Shown one piece after another: positions 1 through 7,945 of a stretch of DNA of 45,906 bases. Under the pieces are notes generated by a model, which worked only from the letters and a program-made list of their open reading frames with translations, was not told the origin of the DNA and ran no database searches. The DNA is from Microcystis aeruginosa W13-11 (GTDB taxonomy: Bacteria > Cyanobacteriota > Cyanobacteriia > Cyanobacteriales > Microcystaceae). Made by a program: the position numbers and the translations under genes. Within the stretch, counting starts at the first letter, position 1, and each line of letters opens with the position of its first letter. The stretch is from NCBI GenBank assembly GCA_009995705.1, contig JAADBR010000019.1, positions 1 to 45,906 on the forward strand, written 5' to 3'.

Positions 1-82
1 GCGCCAATATTCTAAGAAAAGTAAAGACAATGCTTAAATTAGATTTGAGCAGAGTTACTAGAGGTATCTTGACAATGCCCAT

Positions 83-108
83 CAGAATTAGATTTTGGTC
101 TAATTCTG
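83..108. repeat. Perfect 10-bp inverted repeat (hairpin)
   Basis: CAGAATTAGA at 83-92 and TCTAATTCTG at 99-108 are perfect reverse complements around a 6-nt loop. The hairpin lies in DNA that replaces the 5' part of the glyoxalase gene just downstream, so it may belong to the end of an inserted element. It has no T-run after it and is not a convincing intrinsic terminator. Confidence 0.5.
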
Positions 109-146
109 TGCTAGAATCTGCGTCGCTTTAGCGCGCAGAGTGTCAA

Positions 147-242
147 GGTTCTACGGTGATTGCTTTCGTGGAAGATCCTAATGGCTACAAGATCGAGTTA
201 ATTCAATTAGGAACCCAGGGTGCTGCCGTGGCTACGGCTTAA
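147..242 (+). pseudogene. gloA: 3' fragment of glyoxalase I (lactoylglutathione lyase)
   Basis: The frame ending at the TAA of 240-242 encodes about 31 residues that match the C-terminus of bacterial glyoxalase I as I know the family: GSTVIAFVEDPNGYKIELI, which includes the metal-ligand Glu region. The frame is closed upstream by a TAG at 129-131, and nothing glyoxalase-like can be read in 1-146. The N-terminal three quarters are therefore missing here, through insertion or deletion with a junction close to position 147. Glyoxalase I converts the methylglyoxal-glutathione adduct to lactoylglutathione; this fragment cannot. Whether the rest lies further left, beyond an inserted element, cannot be seen in this window. 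Confidence 0.7.
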
Positions 243-263
243 ATTTATTGTCGTCAAAAACTT

Positions 264-731
264 ATGTCTGTTGAAATTGAACGGAAATTTCTGGTTAAAG
301 GGGATAACTGGCGATCACTGGCTACCAGCAAGTTGTATCGTCAGGGATATATTCCTACCCAAGAGGGATTGACAACTGTGCGGGTTCGTGTGGTTGGAGA
401 GCGGGGTTATTTAACCATTAAAGGCAAGACTGAGGGCATTAGTCGCCAAGAATTCGAGTATGCAATTCCCCTAGAAGATGCGGCACTCATGTTAGAAAAC
501 CTCTGTAAAAAACCTTTAATTGAAAAGATTCGTCATTGCATTTCTCTGGATAATTTAACTTGGGAAGTTGATGAATTTTTGGGGGATAATCAGGGTTTGA
601 TTATGGCTGAAATTGAGTTAGAACAAGAGGATCAAGTCATTACTATTCCTGATTGGATCGGCGAAGAAGTCACGGGAGATGAGCGATACTACAATATCAA
701 TTTACAGAAATTTCCCTATAAAATGTGGTGA
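264..731 (+). CDS. CYTH-domain protein (triphosphate tunnel metalloenzyme)
   Basis: A 155-residue protein with the family signature ExExK at residues 4-8 (EIERK) at the extreme N-terminus, followed by alternating strands rich in Arg, Lys and Glu such as the VRVR and YLTIKGK segments. This is the arrangement of the CYTH/TTM fold, an eight-stranded tunnel that binds triphosphates through basic residues and metals through the glutamates. Bacterial members include inorganic triphosphatases, thiamine triphosphatases and class IV adenylate cyclases. Small single-domain cyanobacterial members are usually triphosphatases, so polyphosphate or nucleotide triphosphate hydrolysis is the best guess. The start lies 21 bp after the glyoxalase fragment, so the two may once have been co-transcribed. 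It is convergent with nusB, with only 24 bp between the stops. Confidence 0.85.
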   Translation: MSVEIERKFLVKGDNWRSLATSKLYRQGYIPTQEGLTTVRVRVVGERGYLTIKGKTEGISRQEFEYAIPLEDAALMLENLCKKPLIEKIRHCISLDNLTWEVDEFLGDNQGLIMAEIELEQEDQVITIPDWIGEEVTGDERYYNINLQKFPYKMW

Positions 732-755
732 TTGTAGTATTAATTTTCTCCCAGT

Positions 756-1409
756 TTAACTCTGGGTAGATACGGCTTTTTCGGATTCGTTTAGCTTATT
801 TGTTACCCGTCGGAGAACGCCATTAATAAAGCGATAACCTTCATCATCAGAATAACGTTTGGCTAATTCAATCGCTTCATTAATCGCTACTTTTTGAGGT
901 ATATCGAGATAGAGCATTTCTGCCACGGCAATTTGCAGGATATCCCGATCAATTCTTGGTAAACGATGCAGTTGCCAATCCACTAAAGCGCTGGTTAATT
1001 CCTGTTCAATTTCCCCACGACGACGATAGACTGTACCGATTAATTCTAGGGCATATTCCCGCACTTCGTACTGACTAGATAACTGGACAATTTCGGGAAA
1101 ATCTATCACGGTTCCTAAACGATTAATGGCATTATGGGTAAGAGAAATTGCCTCTTTTACCATAGTTTGAGCGCTTTTTAGATTTGTTGCCTTAGTATCA
1201 CTAGCGAGAATCCGTTCATTACCACGACTAATTTCAGCAGCAGCGGTTTCTAGGGTTTCTTGAATTTCTAGGGTTAAGGTTCTAACTGCGACTAAAATTA
1301 AATCGTTTAGAGTTTGCTGTTCCAGGTTTTCAGGATTACCTTTAATCTGACTTAAACTCAAAAGGGCAAGTTCTCGAGCAATGCGACGGGGTTGTTGACG
1401 GGGAGGCAT
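756..1409 (-). CDS. nusB: Transcription antitermination factor NusB
   Basis: A 217-residue protein whose C-terminal half carries typical NusB segments: [20 protein letters not shown], then [19 protein letters not shown] and a FINGVLRR ending. NusB binds boxA RNA together with NusE (ribosomal protein S10) and supports antitermination of rRNA operons. The family is usually about 140-150 residues. The extra N-terminal part here, which has the [15 protein letters not shown] motif followed by a long helical insertion, is a feature I associate with cyanobacterial NusB. The gene lies downstream of the helicase gene on the same strand, 138 bp away. A small hairpin (CCCAG 750-754, CTGGG 762-766) overlaps its stop codon but lacks a T-run. 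Confidence 0.92.
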   Translation of the reverse strand: MPPRQQPRRIARELALLSLSQIKGNPENLEQQTLNDLILVAVRTLTLEIQETLETAAAEISRGNERILASDTKATNLKSAQTMVKEAISLTHNAINRLGTVIDFPEIVQLSSQYEVREYALELIGTVYRRRGEIEQELTSALVDWQLHRLPRIDRDILQIAVAEMLYLDIPQKVAINEAIELAKRYSDDEGYRFINGVLRRVTNKLNESEKAVSTQS

Positions 1410-1547
1410 AGAAATTTAGAAGGAGAGGAAAGAAGATTATACAACTTTATCGATCGCTATCCAGTTTGGTTAATTTTTCTCGGCGATCAATTCTTAACTA
1501 ACCTCTATTCTAGCATAAAAGCTGCCAAAGATTTAATTTTTCAAGTT

Positions 1548-3011
1548 TTAATTAGACAAAAGACAATATCTATCTTGAATCTCCCCTAATTTAGTCTCAG
1601 CTTCTTGAGCATTAATGGCTAATTGAGCAAACTCTAGAAAGCGTTTTAATTCCCTGCGTAATAAATTCCTTTCTACTTCCCAGGTTTCTCGATCTAAGGT
1701 GGGTGGCATAACGATCATATCAAATAAAGTGGCCTGTTTTTTATCGGGATGGGGGCGCAATATTCGCCCGCGACGCTGAATAAATTGGCGAGGATTACCA
1801 CTACTAGCCAGAATAACTGCATTTTGAATTGAGGGCAGATCTACTCCTTCATCTAAACATCTAATTGCCACTAATCCTTGCAGATAACCCTCCTCAAATT
1901 GTTGGCGAATTTTTTCTCGTTCTTCTAGGGAAGTTTCTGCGGTGTAGGTAGCAACTCGATAACCTAATTGATTGCCTAATAAATGAGTAACTGCCTCTAC
2001 CTGACGACGATAATTAGCCGTATAATTTTCTACATAACCATCCCCACAATAAAATAAAGTATGATCCGTATCTAAACGCTCTTGCATCAGTTGTTGTAAA
2101 GCCTGTAATTTATTACTCGCTGAACCAATTAATCGCGCTCTTTGCATTAACAGTGCTGTTAAATTTTCATTGCCATTTAAATTACTATTTTTCTGTAAAG
2201 TCCAGCCAATTTTCTGGGTCAATTTTGCGTATAATAAAGCCTCATTATCGGTTAATTCAACGAAGACTGGATGATAAAAATAATTGACTAAAGCACCTTT
2301 GCTAATAGCATCAGCTAGGGTAAATTCTGGTTGTAGAATTTGTCCAAAATAATCAAGAATGGCATCGGTTCCTTCCTCATCAAAATATCTTTCAGGAGTG
2401 GCAGATAAAGCCAATCTTAGACCTAAAGAACGGGGTAATAACTCTTCTAATCGGGGGGAACCTAAATTATGGGCTTCATCACCAACGATTAAAGTTTTAT
2501 CGGGAAAAAATTTGATTTGTGATTGAAACCCCTCGCTAATAAAAGTTGAGTTAGTAGTTAAAACGGTGACAAATTTTTGATTACCCGCTTGCACATTATA
2601 TAATTCTGTGGCTAGTTGACTTTGCCATGTATGGACACTTTCGTAGGCTAAAATCGGTTTAAGATTAAATTTTTCCGCTTCTCGTTGCCATTGATTGACT
2701 AGGTGACGATAGGGACAAATTACTAATAATACTTGCAGTTCTATCGCTTCGTAAAGTTCCATGGCAATAGCTAAAGCAGTAATAGTTTTACCGCTGCCAG
2801 TGGCCATTTTTAAAGTTCCTCGTCCTCGATTACGAAACCAACTGATAATCGCTGTATTTTGATAGTCTCTCAATTCTAAATCGGGGGGAATCCTAGGAAT
2901 GCCGGAGGGATTAACTCGATAGAATCCTCGCAATTCAGCAACTTGCTTGATTTTGCGGGAACTGAGAAAATCTCTAGTTATTTTTTCCCAATCTATCCAG
3001 CAACTATTCAT
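1548..3011 (-). CDS. DEAD/DEAH-type superfamily 2 helicase
   Basis: A 487-residue SF2 helicase counted from the ATG at 3011. It shows Walker A ATGSGKT (GSGKT at residues 72-76), the DEAH box in GDEAHN (178-181), the ALSATPER motif III region, and QFIQRRGRILR as motif VI near the C-terminus. The layout resembles the helicase subunit of type III restriction enzymes and XPB/RAD25-like DNA helicases (ResIII plus Helicase_C). No methylase, nuclease domain or restriction partner is next to it, so a general DNA repair or remodelling role is as likely as defence. The open frame extends seven codons further to a TTG at 3032, but the ATG is preceded by AAGAGGTCCT, which is a plausible though close-set ribosome binding site, so I chose the ATG. 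Confidence 0.8.
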   Translation of the reverse strand: MNSCWIDWEKITRDFLSSRKIKQVAELRGFYRVNPSGIPRIPPDLELRDYQNTAIISWFRNRGRGTLKMATGSGKTITALAIAMELYEAIELQVLLVICPYRHLVNQWQREAEKFNLKPILAYESVHTWQSQLATELYNVQAGNQKFVTVLTTNSTFISEGFQSQIKFFPDKTLIVGDEAHNLGSPRLEELLPRSLGLRLALSATPERYFDEEGTDAILDYFGQILQPEFTLADAISKGALVNYFYHPVFVELTDNEALLYAKLTQKIGWTLQKNSNLNGNENLTALLMQRARLIGSASNKLQALQQLMQERLDTDHTLFYCGDGYVENYTANYRRQVEAVTHLLGNQLGYRVATYTAETSLEEREKIRQQFEEGYLQGLVAIRCLDEGVDLPSIQNAVILASSGNPRQFIQRRGRILRPHPDKKQATLFDMIVMPPTLDRETWEVERNLLRRELKRFLEFAQLAINAQEAETKLGEIQDRYCLLSN

Positions 3012-3274
3012 AGGACCTCTTGTAAAAATCAAAAATTGTTGTTAGGGTTAGTAGTCGGTCGTCAGGAGATTGTTTTTATTTATAGCGTTTCCTGTTCGCA
3101 AGAGGTTTATAATACTAAATCCTGTTTAAAAGGTATAGGATGGTGGGAAGTGGGAAGTAGGAGAAACAATCCACAGCTTGGCAGTTCATCACAGTATTAT
3201 AAATAGTTTTGGTATAAGTTTAAAAATAGCATAAAGCCAAAAACCTAAAAACTCAAGGTTGCTCCCTATACAAT

Positions 3275-3300
3275 TGGGATGGACTAAAAAGACCATCCCA
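3275..3300. repeat. 8-bp stem hairpin in the gap between helicase and hemJ
   Basis: TGGGATGG (3275-3282) pairs perfectly with CCATCCCA (3293-3300) around a 10-nt A-rich loop. It lies 59 bp beyond the hemJ stop in the direction of hemJ transcription, so it may stabilise or end that transcript, but no T-run follows on the minus strand. The rest of the gap 3012-3358 contains no gene I can support. A purine-rich stretch near 3140-3175 resembles the repeats at 4051-4140. Confidence 0.4.
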
Positions 3301-3358
3301 CAGCTATCAAACCACTCTTAACTGTTATCCTAGAAACCTAGGCAATGATTGAGATAAT

Positions 3359-3946
3359 TTACCTGGTCGCTACTTCTTCTTTTTGGGTAGTATTTTGCCG
3401 AAGTTTTTCTTGATCTTGGCGACGTTTTTTAGCATAGAGTTGGATTGTCACTGCCATTAATACCACTAAAGCTACAATTAACCAAGTGGTCAAATCGAGG
3501 GGTAATTGATTCTTAAATACTGCCAAAAGGACAATAACTACCAATAATAGGGTTGGTGCTTCATTTAAGGCCCGAAATTGCTGTCCTGTCCAATTACATT
3601 CTCCTTTTTCTAGCTTTTTCATGATGCGGCCACAGTAGAAATGATAGAGCAGTAAAAGAGCCACAAAGGATAATTTAATATGTAACCATCCCGATTTTAA
3701 AATTTCCGGTTCTGTGGAGATTAAACCGATCGCCATGGCCACGGTGACAATCATCCCCGGTGTGGTGATGATATTGTAGAGTCGCTTCTCCATGATCTCG
3801 TATTGTGCTTTCAGAATAGCTTGTGCGGGTTCCGTTTGTGTTGCTGCCTCCGCATGATAGACAAACAAACGTACTAAATAAAATAGTCCCGCAAACCAAA
3901 CAACTACCCCAATCAGGTGAAATGCTTTAAACCAATAGTAAGCCAT
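3359..3946 (-). CDS. hemJ: Protoporphyrinogen IX oxidase HemJ
   Basis: A 195-residue membrane protein starting MAYYWFKAFHLIGVVVWFAG, the characteristic first helix with its conserved His of the HemJ/UPF0093 family. Hydrophobic helices follow at about residues 56-77, 86-105 and 125-165, and the tail is basic and charged. HemJ oxidises protoporphyrinogen IX to protoporphyrin IX, the last common step of haem and chlorophyll synthesis, and most cyanobacteria use it in place of HemG or HemY. The family is usually 140-220 residues, so the gene looks complete. It is monocistronic here, with gaps of over 300 bp on both sides; the upstream gap is about 1.2 kb of decayed DNA. Confidence 0.9.
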   Translation of the reverse strand: MAYYWFKAFHLIGVVVWFAGLFYLVRLFVYHAEAATQTEPAQAILKAQYEIMEKRLYNIITTPGMIVTVAMAIGLISTEPEILKSGWLHIKLSFVALLLLYHFYCGRIMKKLEKGECNWTGQQFRALNEAPTLLLVVIVLLAVFKNQLPLDLTTWLIVALVVLMAVTIQLYAKKRRQDQEKLRQNTTQKEEVATR

Positions 3947-4050
3947 AGTCTATATTGTGATGTGAGTCCCGAATTAATTAGTCTAAGAGTTATCCATACT
4001 TTCCCAGACTATCCCTATACAAAAGTTTAGACGGAAATTAGGGGTTGCGG

Positions 4051-4140
4051 TTGGGGAGCAGGGAGAAGGGAGAGGGGGAGATGGGAGAATAAATAAAAAC
4101 AATCTCCTGAATACTGAATACTGACTACTGACTCCTAACC
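4051..4140. repeat. Purine-rich repeat, copy 1 (second copy 4512-4610)
   Basis: A run of GGGAGCAGGGAGAAGGGAGA-type sequence, then AATAAATAAAAACAATCTCC and CTGAATACTGAATACTGACT, ending GACTCCTAAC. The same order of elements (GGAGAAGGGA, AAATAAAAATAATCTCCTGA, GACTGACTCCTAAC) recurs at about 4512-4610. These look like dispersed non-coding repeats of the kind common in Microcystis genomes. No coding capacity is evident. Confidence 0.5.
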
Positions 4141-4453
4141 CAATGTTGGACAAAGATAAGCAAAAATTATTCATTGACTGCAAAAACTTGAGAATATTTA
4201 AATTAACATTTCGCAATATTTACAAATTCTTAAGAATTAATTGAGAAAGATTTTTATTTAACAACGATGTTATGAAGGTTACAGCGATTTGATAGAATTT
4301 CAGAGTGGGGCTTTCTATGCTTTTTTAGGCAGTAACGATTGAAACCCTTACCACACCTAGAAAGTGGTCCTAATTAAGACAGGTAAATGAGTCAATTTCA
4401 CCCACAACGATGATCTTTTTTTTGTGTAGTTTTATTGCAAAAAAAAAGTTTTT

Positions 4454-4482
4454 TTGACAAAAAGCACAGAGTATGATATGTA
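4454..4482 (+). promoter_or_regulatory. Orphan sigma-70-type promoter
   Basis: TTGACA at 4454-4459, a 17-nt spacer, and TATGTA at 4477-4482 form a good sigma-70 promoter. It points right into decayed DNA, with no gene on the plus strand for more than 5 kb. A poly-A and poly-T stretch sits directly upstream (about 4415-4453). It could be the leftover promoter of a lost gene, the promoter of a small RNA, or chance in AT-rich DNA. The rest of 3947-4618 contains only the two repeat copies. Confidence 0.35.
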
Positions 4483-4511
4483 CTGGCGGATTTCTAGCTG
4501 CGAGTAGTTAT

Positions 4512-4610
4512 TGGAGAGAAGGGAGCGCCGGAAGTGGGGAAGTGGGGAGAAGGGAAAACAAATAAAAATAATCTCCTGACGACTGACTCCTAACTCGGAG
4601 AATACTGACG
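4512..4610. repeat. Purine-rich repeat, copy 2
   Basis: Second copy of the element described at 4051-4140: GGAGAAGGGAAAAC, AAATAAAAATAATCTCCTGA and GACTGACTCCTAAC in the same order and orientation, with small length differences. Confidence 0.45.
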
Positions 4611-4618
4611 ACCGATAG

Positions 4619-4822
4619 CTAATTATCTAAGAGCAAAGGTCGCAAAAAACCGCCATAATTCTCGTCATCTGTGCCGATAAAGACTTCTATTTTCCCTCTC
4701 GGAGATTCTGGAGGTAGTCACCGCTTCCACTTTCGATCCGTCGATTTCTGCAATTTTTTGGGTATTAGGGGCAAGAATTAGGCTATCATCGCCCTTAACT
4801 TGACCAATACGGTAAACAGCAC
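4619..4822 (-). pseudogene. Frameshifted 3' fragment of an unrecognised protein gene
   Basis: Read on the minus strand, one frame gives AVYRIGQVKGDDSLILAPN followed by IAEIDGSKVEAVTTSRISER. A second frame then continues as KIEVFIGTDDENYGGFLRPL and stops at the TAG of 4619-4621. The two parts read as one protein tail broken by a frameshift near 4690-4700. The upstream end runs directly into the IS-like end at about 4823. I do not recognise the family, and the fragment is too short for a functional guess. Confidence 0.5.
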
Positions 4823-4920
4823 TTCTGAACACGAAAAAAGACGGGAGCTTGGTAGCCCCGTCGTTTCAACACGGGGCGGAAAAGCGACGCGAGCGGATTT
4901 ATCCGCCGTCCTAATGTCTG
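4823..4920 (-). mobile_element. Solo IS200/IS605-type end with RNA-like hairpins
   Basis: This stretch carries a 7-bp stem GCCCCGT (4855-4861) / ACGGGGC (4871-4877), a second stem GCGGAT (4893-4898) / ATCCGC (4901-4906) with a 2-nt loop, and the GACGGGAG and CCGTC motifs. Strong subterminal hairpins near the 3' end of TnpB genes are typical of IS200/IS605 elements, where they overlap the omega (guide) RNA. No tnpB frame is attached, so this is a remnant or a MITE-like derivative. Orientation and outer limits are guesses. It abuts the broken gene at 4619-4822, which it probably interrupted. Confidence 0.45.
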
Positions 4921-5039
4921 TCATGATGTGGGTCATTAATAATTTTCTATTAAGAAATCTATTTTGAGGTCAAATCGCCGGAATAACCATTTCATCAAGT
5001 GTTGGGGGATCGCCGTCTCCGAGAGTGACAGAAGAGGGA

Positions 5040-5136
5040 TATAGCGTTAAGCGCTTGAGTGAGATACAGACCAAGCTTTGCCTAGCATGGTTTATACCTC
5101 GTGACACTGTACCTCATACGACTGCACACCGCTATA
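5040..5136. mobile_element. MITE-like element after hphCD
   Basis: TATAGCG at 5040-5046 and CGCTATA at 5130-5136 form 7-bp terminal inverted repeats with TA at the edges, enclosing a 97-bp non-coding segment. The size and TA borders fit small IS630/Tc1-like MITEs. It lies 22 bp beyond the hphCD stop. To its left, 4970-5035 read on the minus strand ends in GDGDPPTLDEMVIPAI and a stop at 4970-4972, possibly the tail of another lost gene. Confidence 0.35.
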
Positions 5137-5158
5137 GGTAACAATCAACAGAAAAGTA

Positions 5159-6868
5159 TTAATCAAGATTGGCAGTAATTTTTCCCTTGACAGCCGAAAT
5201 TGCGACTGTTCTGGGGGAAGCCAAATAGTTTTTAGCGGTAGGGTCGCCACTGCGTCCTTTAAAATTACGATTGGTGGCATAGATTCCTGTTTCTTCCTTG
5301 TCTAACACTCCCTTTCCTGAATTAATACAAGCTCCACAGCCAGATTTGAGGATTTGCGCTCCAGATTCCTCAAAAATGGCAAGATAGCCCAATTCTTCAG
5401 CTTTTTGACGTACTGCCATCGAAGCTGGCACCACGAATAAATCTACCCCCTGGGCAACCTGACGATCTTTTAAGACAGCCGCCGCTTGAGCGAGATCGTA
5501 GAGTTTTCCGCCGGTACAAGAACCGATGAAAGCTTTGGTGATAGGAACATCTTCTAATTGAGTAATGTTAACCACCTGATCTGGTTTAGGGGGACGGGCA
5601 ACCTGGGGTTCCAAATGGCTCAGATCGAATTGATAAACAGCCTCATACTCGGCATCGGGGTCAGCGGTCGCGTCTTCAAACCCGATTGGTGTGCGACTGG
5701 TAACATAATCGTTTGTCACTTCATCCGCCGCAATTAAACCACACATGGCACCACATTCAATGGCCATATTAGCCAAGGTCAGGCGTTCATCTAAGGGCAA
5801 TTGTTCAATGATATAGCCGCGAAATTCCATGACTTTGCTGGTGGCTCCCCCACAGCCCAATTTGCCCAGAATAAATAAGATAATATCCTTGGCACTAATC
5901 TGAGGAGGAAGGGTTCCCGATAACTCAAACACCAAAGTGGGTGGGACTCGTATCCACATATCCCCCATTGCAAAAATATTGGCCATATCTGTGGTTCCCA
6001 CCCCTGTGGAAAAGGCTCCTAAAGCTCCATAGGTACAGGTATGGGAGTCCGTTCCTGCAATGATCATTCCAGGGCGAATAAATCCCTGTTCTGGGAGCAA
6101 CACATGACAGATACCAGCCGCTTCCCCTGGAGACAGGATATCAAACAGATGACAGCCTTGAGCTTGGGCAAATTTGACCATCTGCTCATACATGACGGTG
6201 GCCTTGTTATCAAGGCGAATGTCATTAATTTGAATAAAGTGATCAGCGACTAATACCACCCGTTGCGGATCCCATAATTGGGCGGTTTTTCCATAATTGT
6301 CATAAAATACCTTCGCGACCGAACTAGCCACCGCGTCATGGGATAAAGCCAGATCAATCTTGGCAAACACCCCTTCCCCTGGTTTGACATAATCATTGCC
6401 CGAAGCTTTTGCTAACATCTTTTCTACCCTGGTCATGGGACGAGCAGGGGTAATACTAGGCGGAATTTTAACTTCGCCTTGACGACGCTTTTGATTAAAG
6501 GCCATTAAGCCACCCTCGGTGGCGATCGCTTCTACCACAGGGTTGCGTTCCGTTTCCCCAATAATTTCCAAGGGTAGTCCAATATTAATACTATTACGAT
6601 AGAAAATTTCGGCAAACGATCGCGCTTTAACCTTTTTAATTCCAGCCGCTTTGAGGGCAATGGGGGCAATTTCCCGACTTGAGCCACAGCCAAAATTATC
6701 CCCTGCTTCGATCTCATCATATTTGAGTAATTCGCCTACGCCAATGATGTGTTCTAGAGCATATTGTTTTAAGTGGTCTGGATCATCATTCGTCCCTCTT
6801 TTAGCAGGAATAATATCATCAGTATTAATATCATTTCCCAGGTACAGGATTTTGTTGGTATCAGTCAT
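5159..6868 (-). CDS. hphCD: Fused small-large isopropylmalate isomerase-like protein HphCD
   Basis: A 569-residue fusion. Residues 1 to about 150 are the LeuD-like swivelling small subunit ([29 protein letters not shown]). Residues from about 160 are the LeuC-like aconitase domain ([20 protein letters not shown] around 275). The 4Fe-4S ligands are Cys451 (GSCTGG), Cys511 and Cys514 (GCGAC), with the spacing seen in LeuC. Normal leucine synthesis uses separate LeuC and LeuD; the D-C fusion order is, from my knowledge, that of HphCD in homophenylalanine pathways of anabaenopeptin producers. It would isomerise 2-benzylmalate (or its 4-hydroxy form) to the 3-substituted isomer. The start is 12 bp after hphB, with GAGGAG as ribosome binding site, and is the last gene of the operon. 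Confidence 0.87.
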   Translation of the reverse strand: MTDTNKILYLGNDINTDDIIPAKRGTNDDPDHLKQYALEHIIGVGELLKYDEIEAGDNFGCGSSREIAPIALKAAGIKKVKARSFAEIFYRNSINIGLPLEIIGETERNPVVEAIATEGGLMAFNQKRRQGEVKIPPSITPARPMTRVEKMLAKASGNDYVKPGEGVFAKIDLALSHDAVASSVAKVFYDNYGKTAQLWDPQRVVLVADHFIQINDIRLDNKATVMYEQMVKFAQAQGCHLFDILSPGEAAGICHVLLPEQGFIRPGMIIAGTDSHTCTYGALGAFSTGVGTTDMANIFAMGDMWIRVPPTLVFELSGTLPPQISAKDIILFILGKLGCGGATSKVMEFRGYIIEQLPLDERLTLANMAIECGAMCGLIAADEVTNDYVTSRTPIGFEDATADPDAEYEAVYQFDLSHLEPQVARPPKPDQVVNITQLEDVPITKAFIGSCTGGKLYDLAQAAAVLKDRQVAQGVDLFVVPASMAVRQKAEELGYLAIFEESGAQILKSGCGACINSGKGVLDKEETGIYATNRNFKGRSGDPTAKNYLASPRTVAISAVKGKITANLD

Positions 6869-6880
6869 GGATTAGACTCC

Positions 6881-7945
6881 TCATTCAGTAGGTTGTTCAA
6901 GGGAAATTTCTTCAAGGAATAGGTCAACGAGGGTAGCCGTATTGACCAAAGTTTCGTGGTTTTGAGGGAACAAATCGGCAGTGCGGTATCCTTTGCCTAA
7001 AAGTCGCTCTTGGGCATTAAGAATCCGTTGGGCTGCCTTGATTTCTCCCCATTGTTGTAGCATCAAAACACAACCCGCTAGAGTACCCAAGGGGTTGGCA
7101 ATGCCCTTGCCAGCAATATCCGGGGCAGTTCCATGAATGGCTTCATACATCCCCAAACCCTGGTCATTGAGACTGGCTGATCCCAATAATCCAATGGAAC
7201 CCACCAACGCTCCACCAATATCACTGAGAATGTCCCCAAACATATTCCCTGCCAAAATCACATCAAATTGTTGGGGATTGAGAACCAGTTGCATGGCTAA
7301 GTTATCAACGAGCATTGGGGACACCACCACATCAGAAAAATTGGTAGCTTCCTCTTGTACCAATCGAGTCCAAGGAATCTGAGGTAGGGCATTTTCTTTG
7401 TGGGCAACGGTAAGTAAACCTCGACGTTCCTGAGCTTTTTGGAGGGCTACCCTTGCAATACGACGAATTTCCCGATCATAATAGCACATGGTGTGATATC
7501 CGTAGGCCCCCTTGTCATCCCTACCCCGCCCCGCAGAGCCAAAATAGATACCACTGACCAGTTCTCGAACGATTAAAATATCGAGAGCTTGCACTTTCTC
7601 AGGTCGCAGACTGGATGTATGCAACAGACTTGGGTAACTGCGAATGGGTCGCAGATTAATAAAAAAGTCGAAGTGCCTCCGTAGTTCTAGAAGTCCCCCT
7701 TGACTGACTGCCCCAAAAACAATGCCATCAGACCCTTCACACTGTTGGCTAGTTTCTGGGGGAAAAGTACTGCCTAATTTTTCTAAGGCCATGCCACCGA
7801 GCAAGCCATAGTCTATAGTTAAGGCAAATCCCTCAAGTTGGGCAACTTGGCGCAGAATGGTCAAGGACGCTTCAACAACTTCAGGGCCAATGCCTTCTCC
7901 TGGAATAGCGACGATACGATAGGATGATTTATTCAAAGATGCCAT
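6881..7945 (-). CDS. hphB: Isopropylmalate dehydrogenase-like enzyme HphB
   Basis: A 354-residue member of the isopropylmalate/isocitrate dehydrogenase family: GEGIGPEVV near residue 17, the substrate-binding RELVSGIYFG around 127, MFGDILSDIGGALVGSIGLL around 235, and the NAD-binding HGTAPDIAGKGIANPLG near 270. It would oxidise and decarboxylate 3-benzylmalate with NAD to 2-oxo-4-phenylbutanoate (or the hydroxylated homologue). Sequence alone cannot exclude 3-isopropylmalate as substrate; the homophenylalanine assignment rests on the fused HphCD partner and the adjoining NRPS. The start overlaps the end of hphA by 17 bp, indicating translational coupling in a hphA-hphB-hphCD operon. Confidence 0.85.
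   Translation of the reverse strand: MASLNKSSYRIVAIPGEGIGPEVVEASLTILRQVAQLEGFALTIDYGLLGGMALEKLGSTFPPETSQQCEGSDGIVFGAVSQGGLLELRRHFDFFINLRPIRSYPSLLHTSSLRPEKVQALDILIVRELVSGIYFGSAGRGRDDKGAYGYHTMCYYDREIRRIARVALQKAQERRGLLTVAHKENALPQIPWTRLVQEEATNFSDVVVSPMLVDNLAMQLVLNPQQFDVILAGNMFGDILSDIGGALVGSIGLLGSASLNDQGLGMYEAIHGTAPDIAGKGIANPLGTLAGCVLMLQQWGEIKAAQRILNAQERLLGKGYRTADLFPQNHETLVNTATLVDLFLEEISLEQPTE

Noticed and set aside
1548..3011. Type III restriction or other defence system
   Set aside because: The helicase has no nuclease domain and no methylase or other defence partner nearby.
2943..3206. Plus-strand ORF of 87 codons between helicase and hemJ
   Set aside because: It overlaps the start of the helicase gene, has low-complexity composition, runs into repeats and has no recognisable motif.
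4338..4348. GATTGAAAC-like sequence as a possible CRISPR repeat end
   Set aside because: Only one copy is present, with no regularly spaced repeats or spacers around it.
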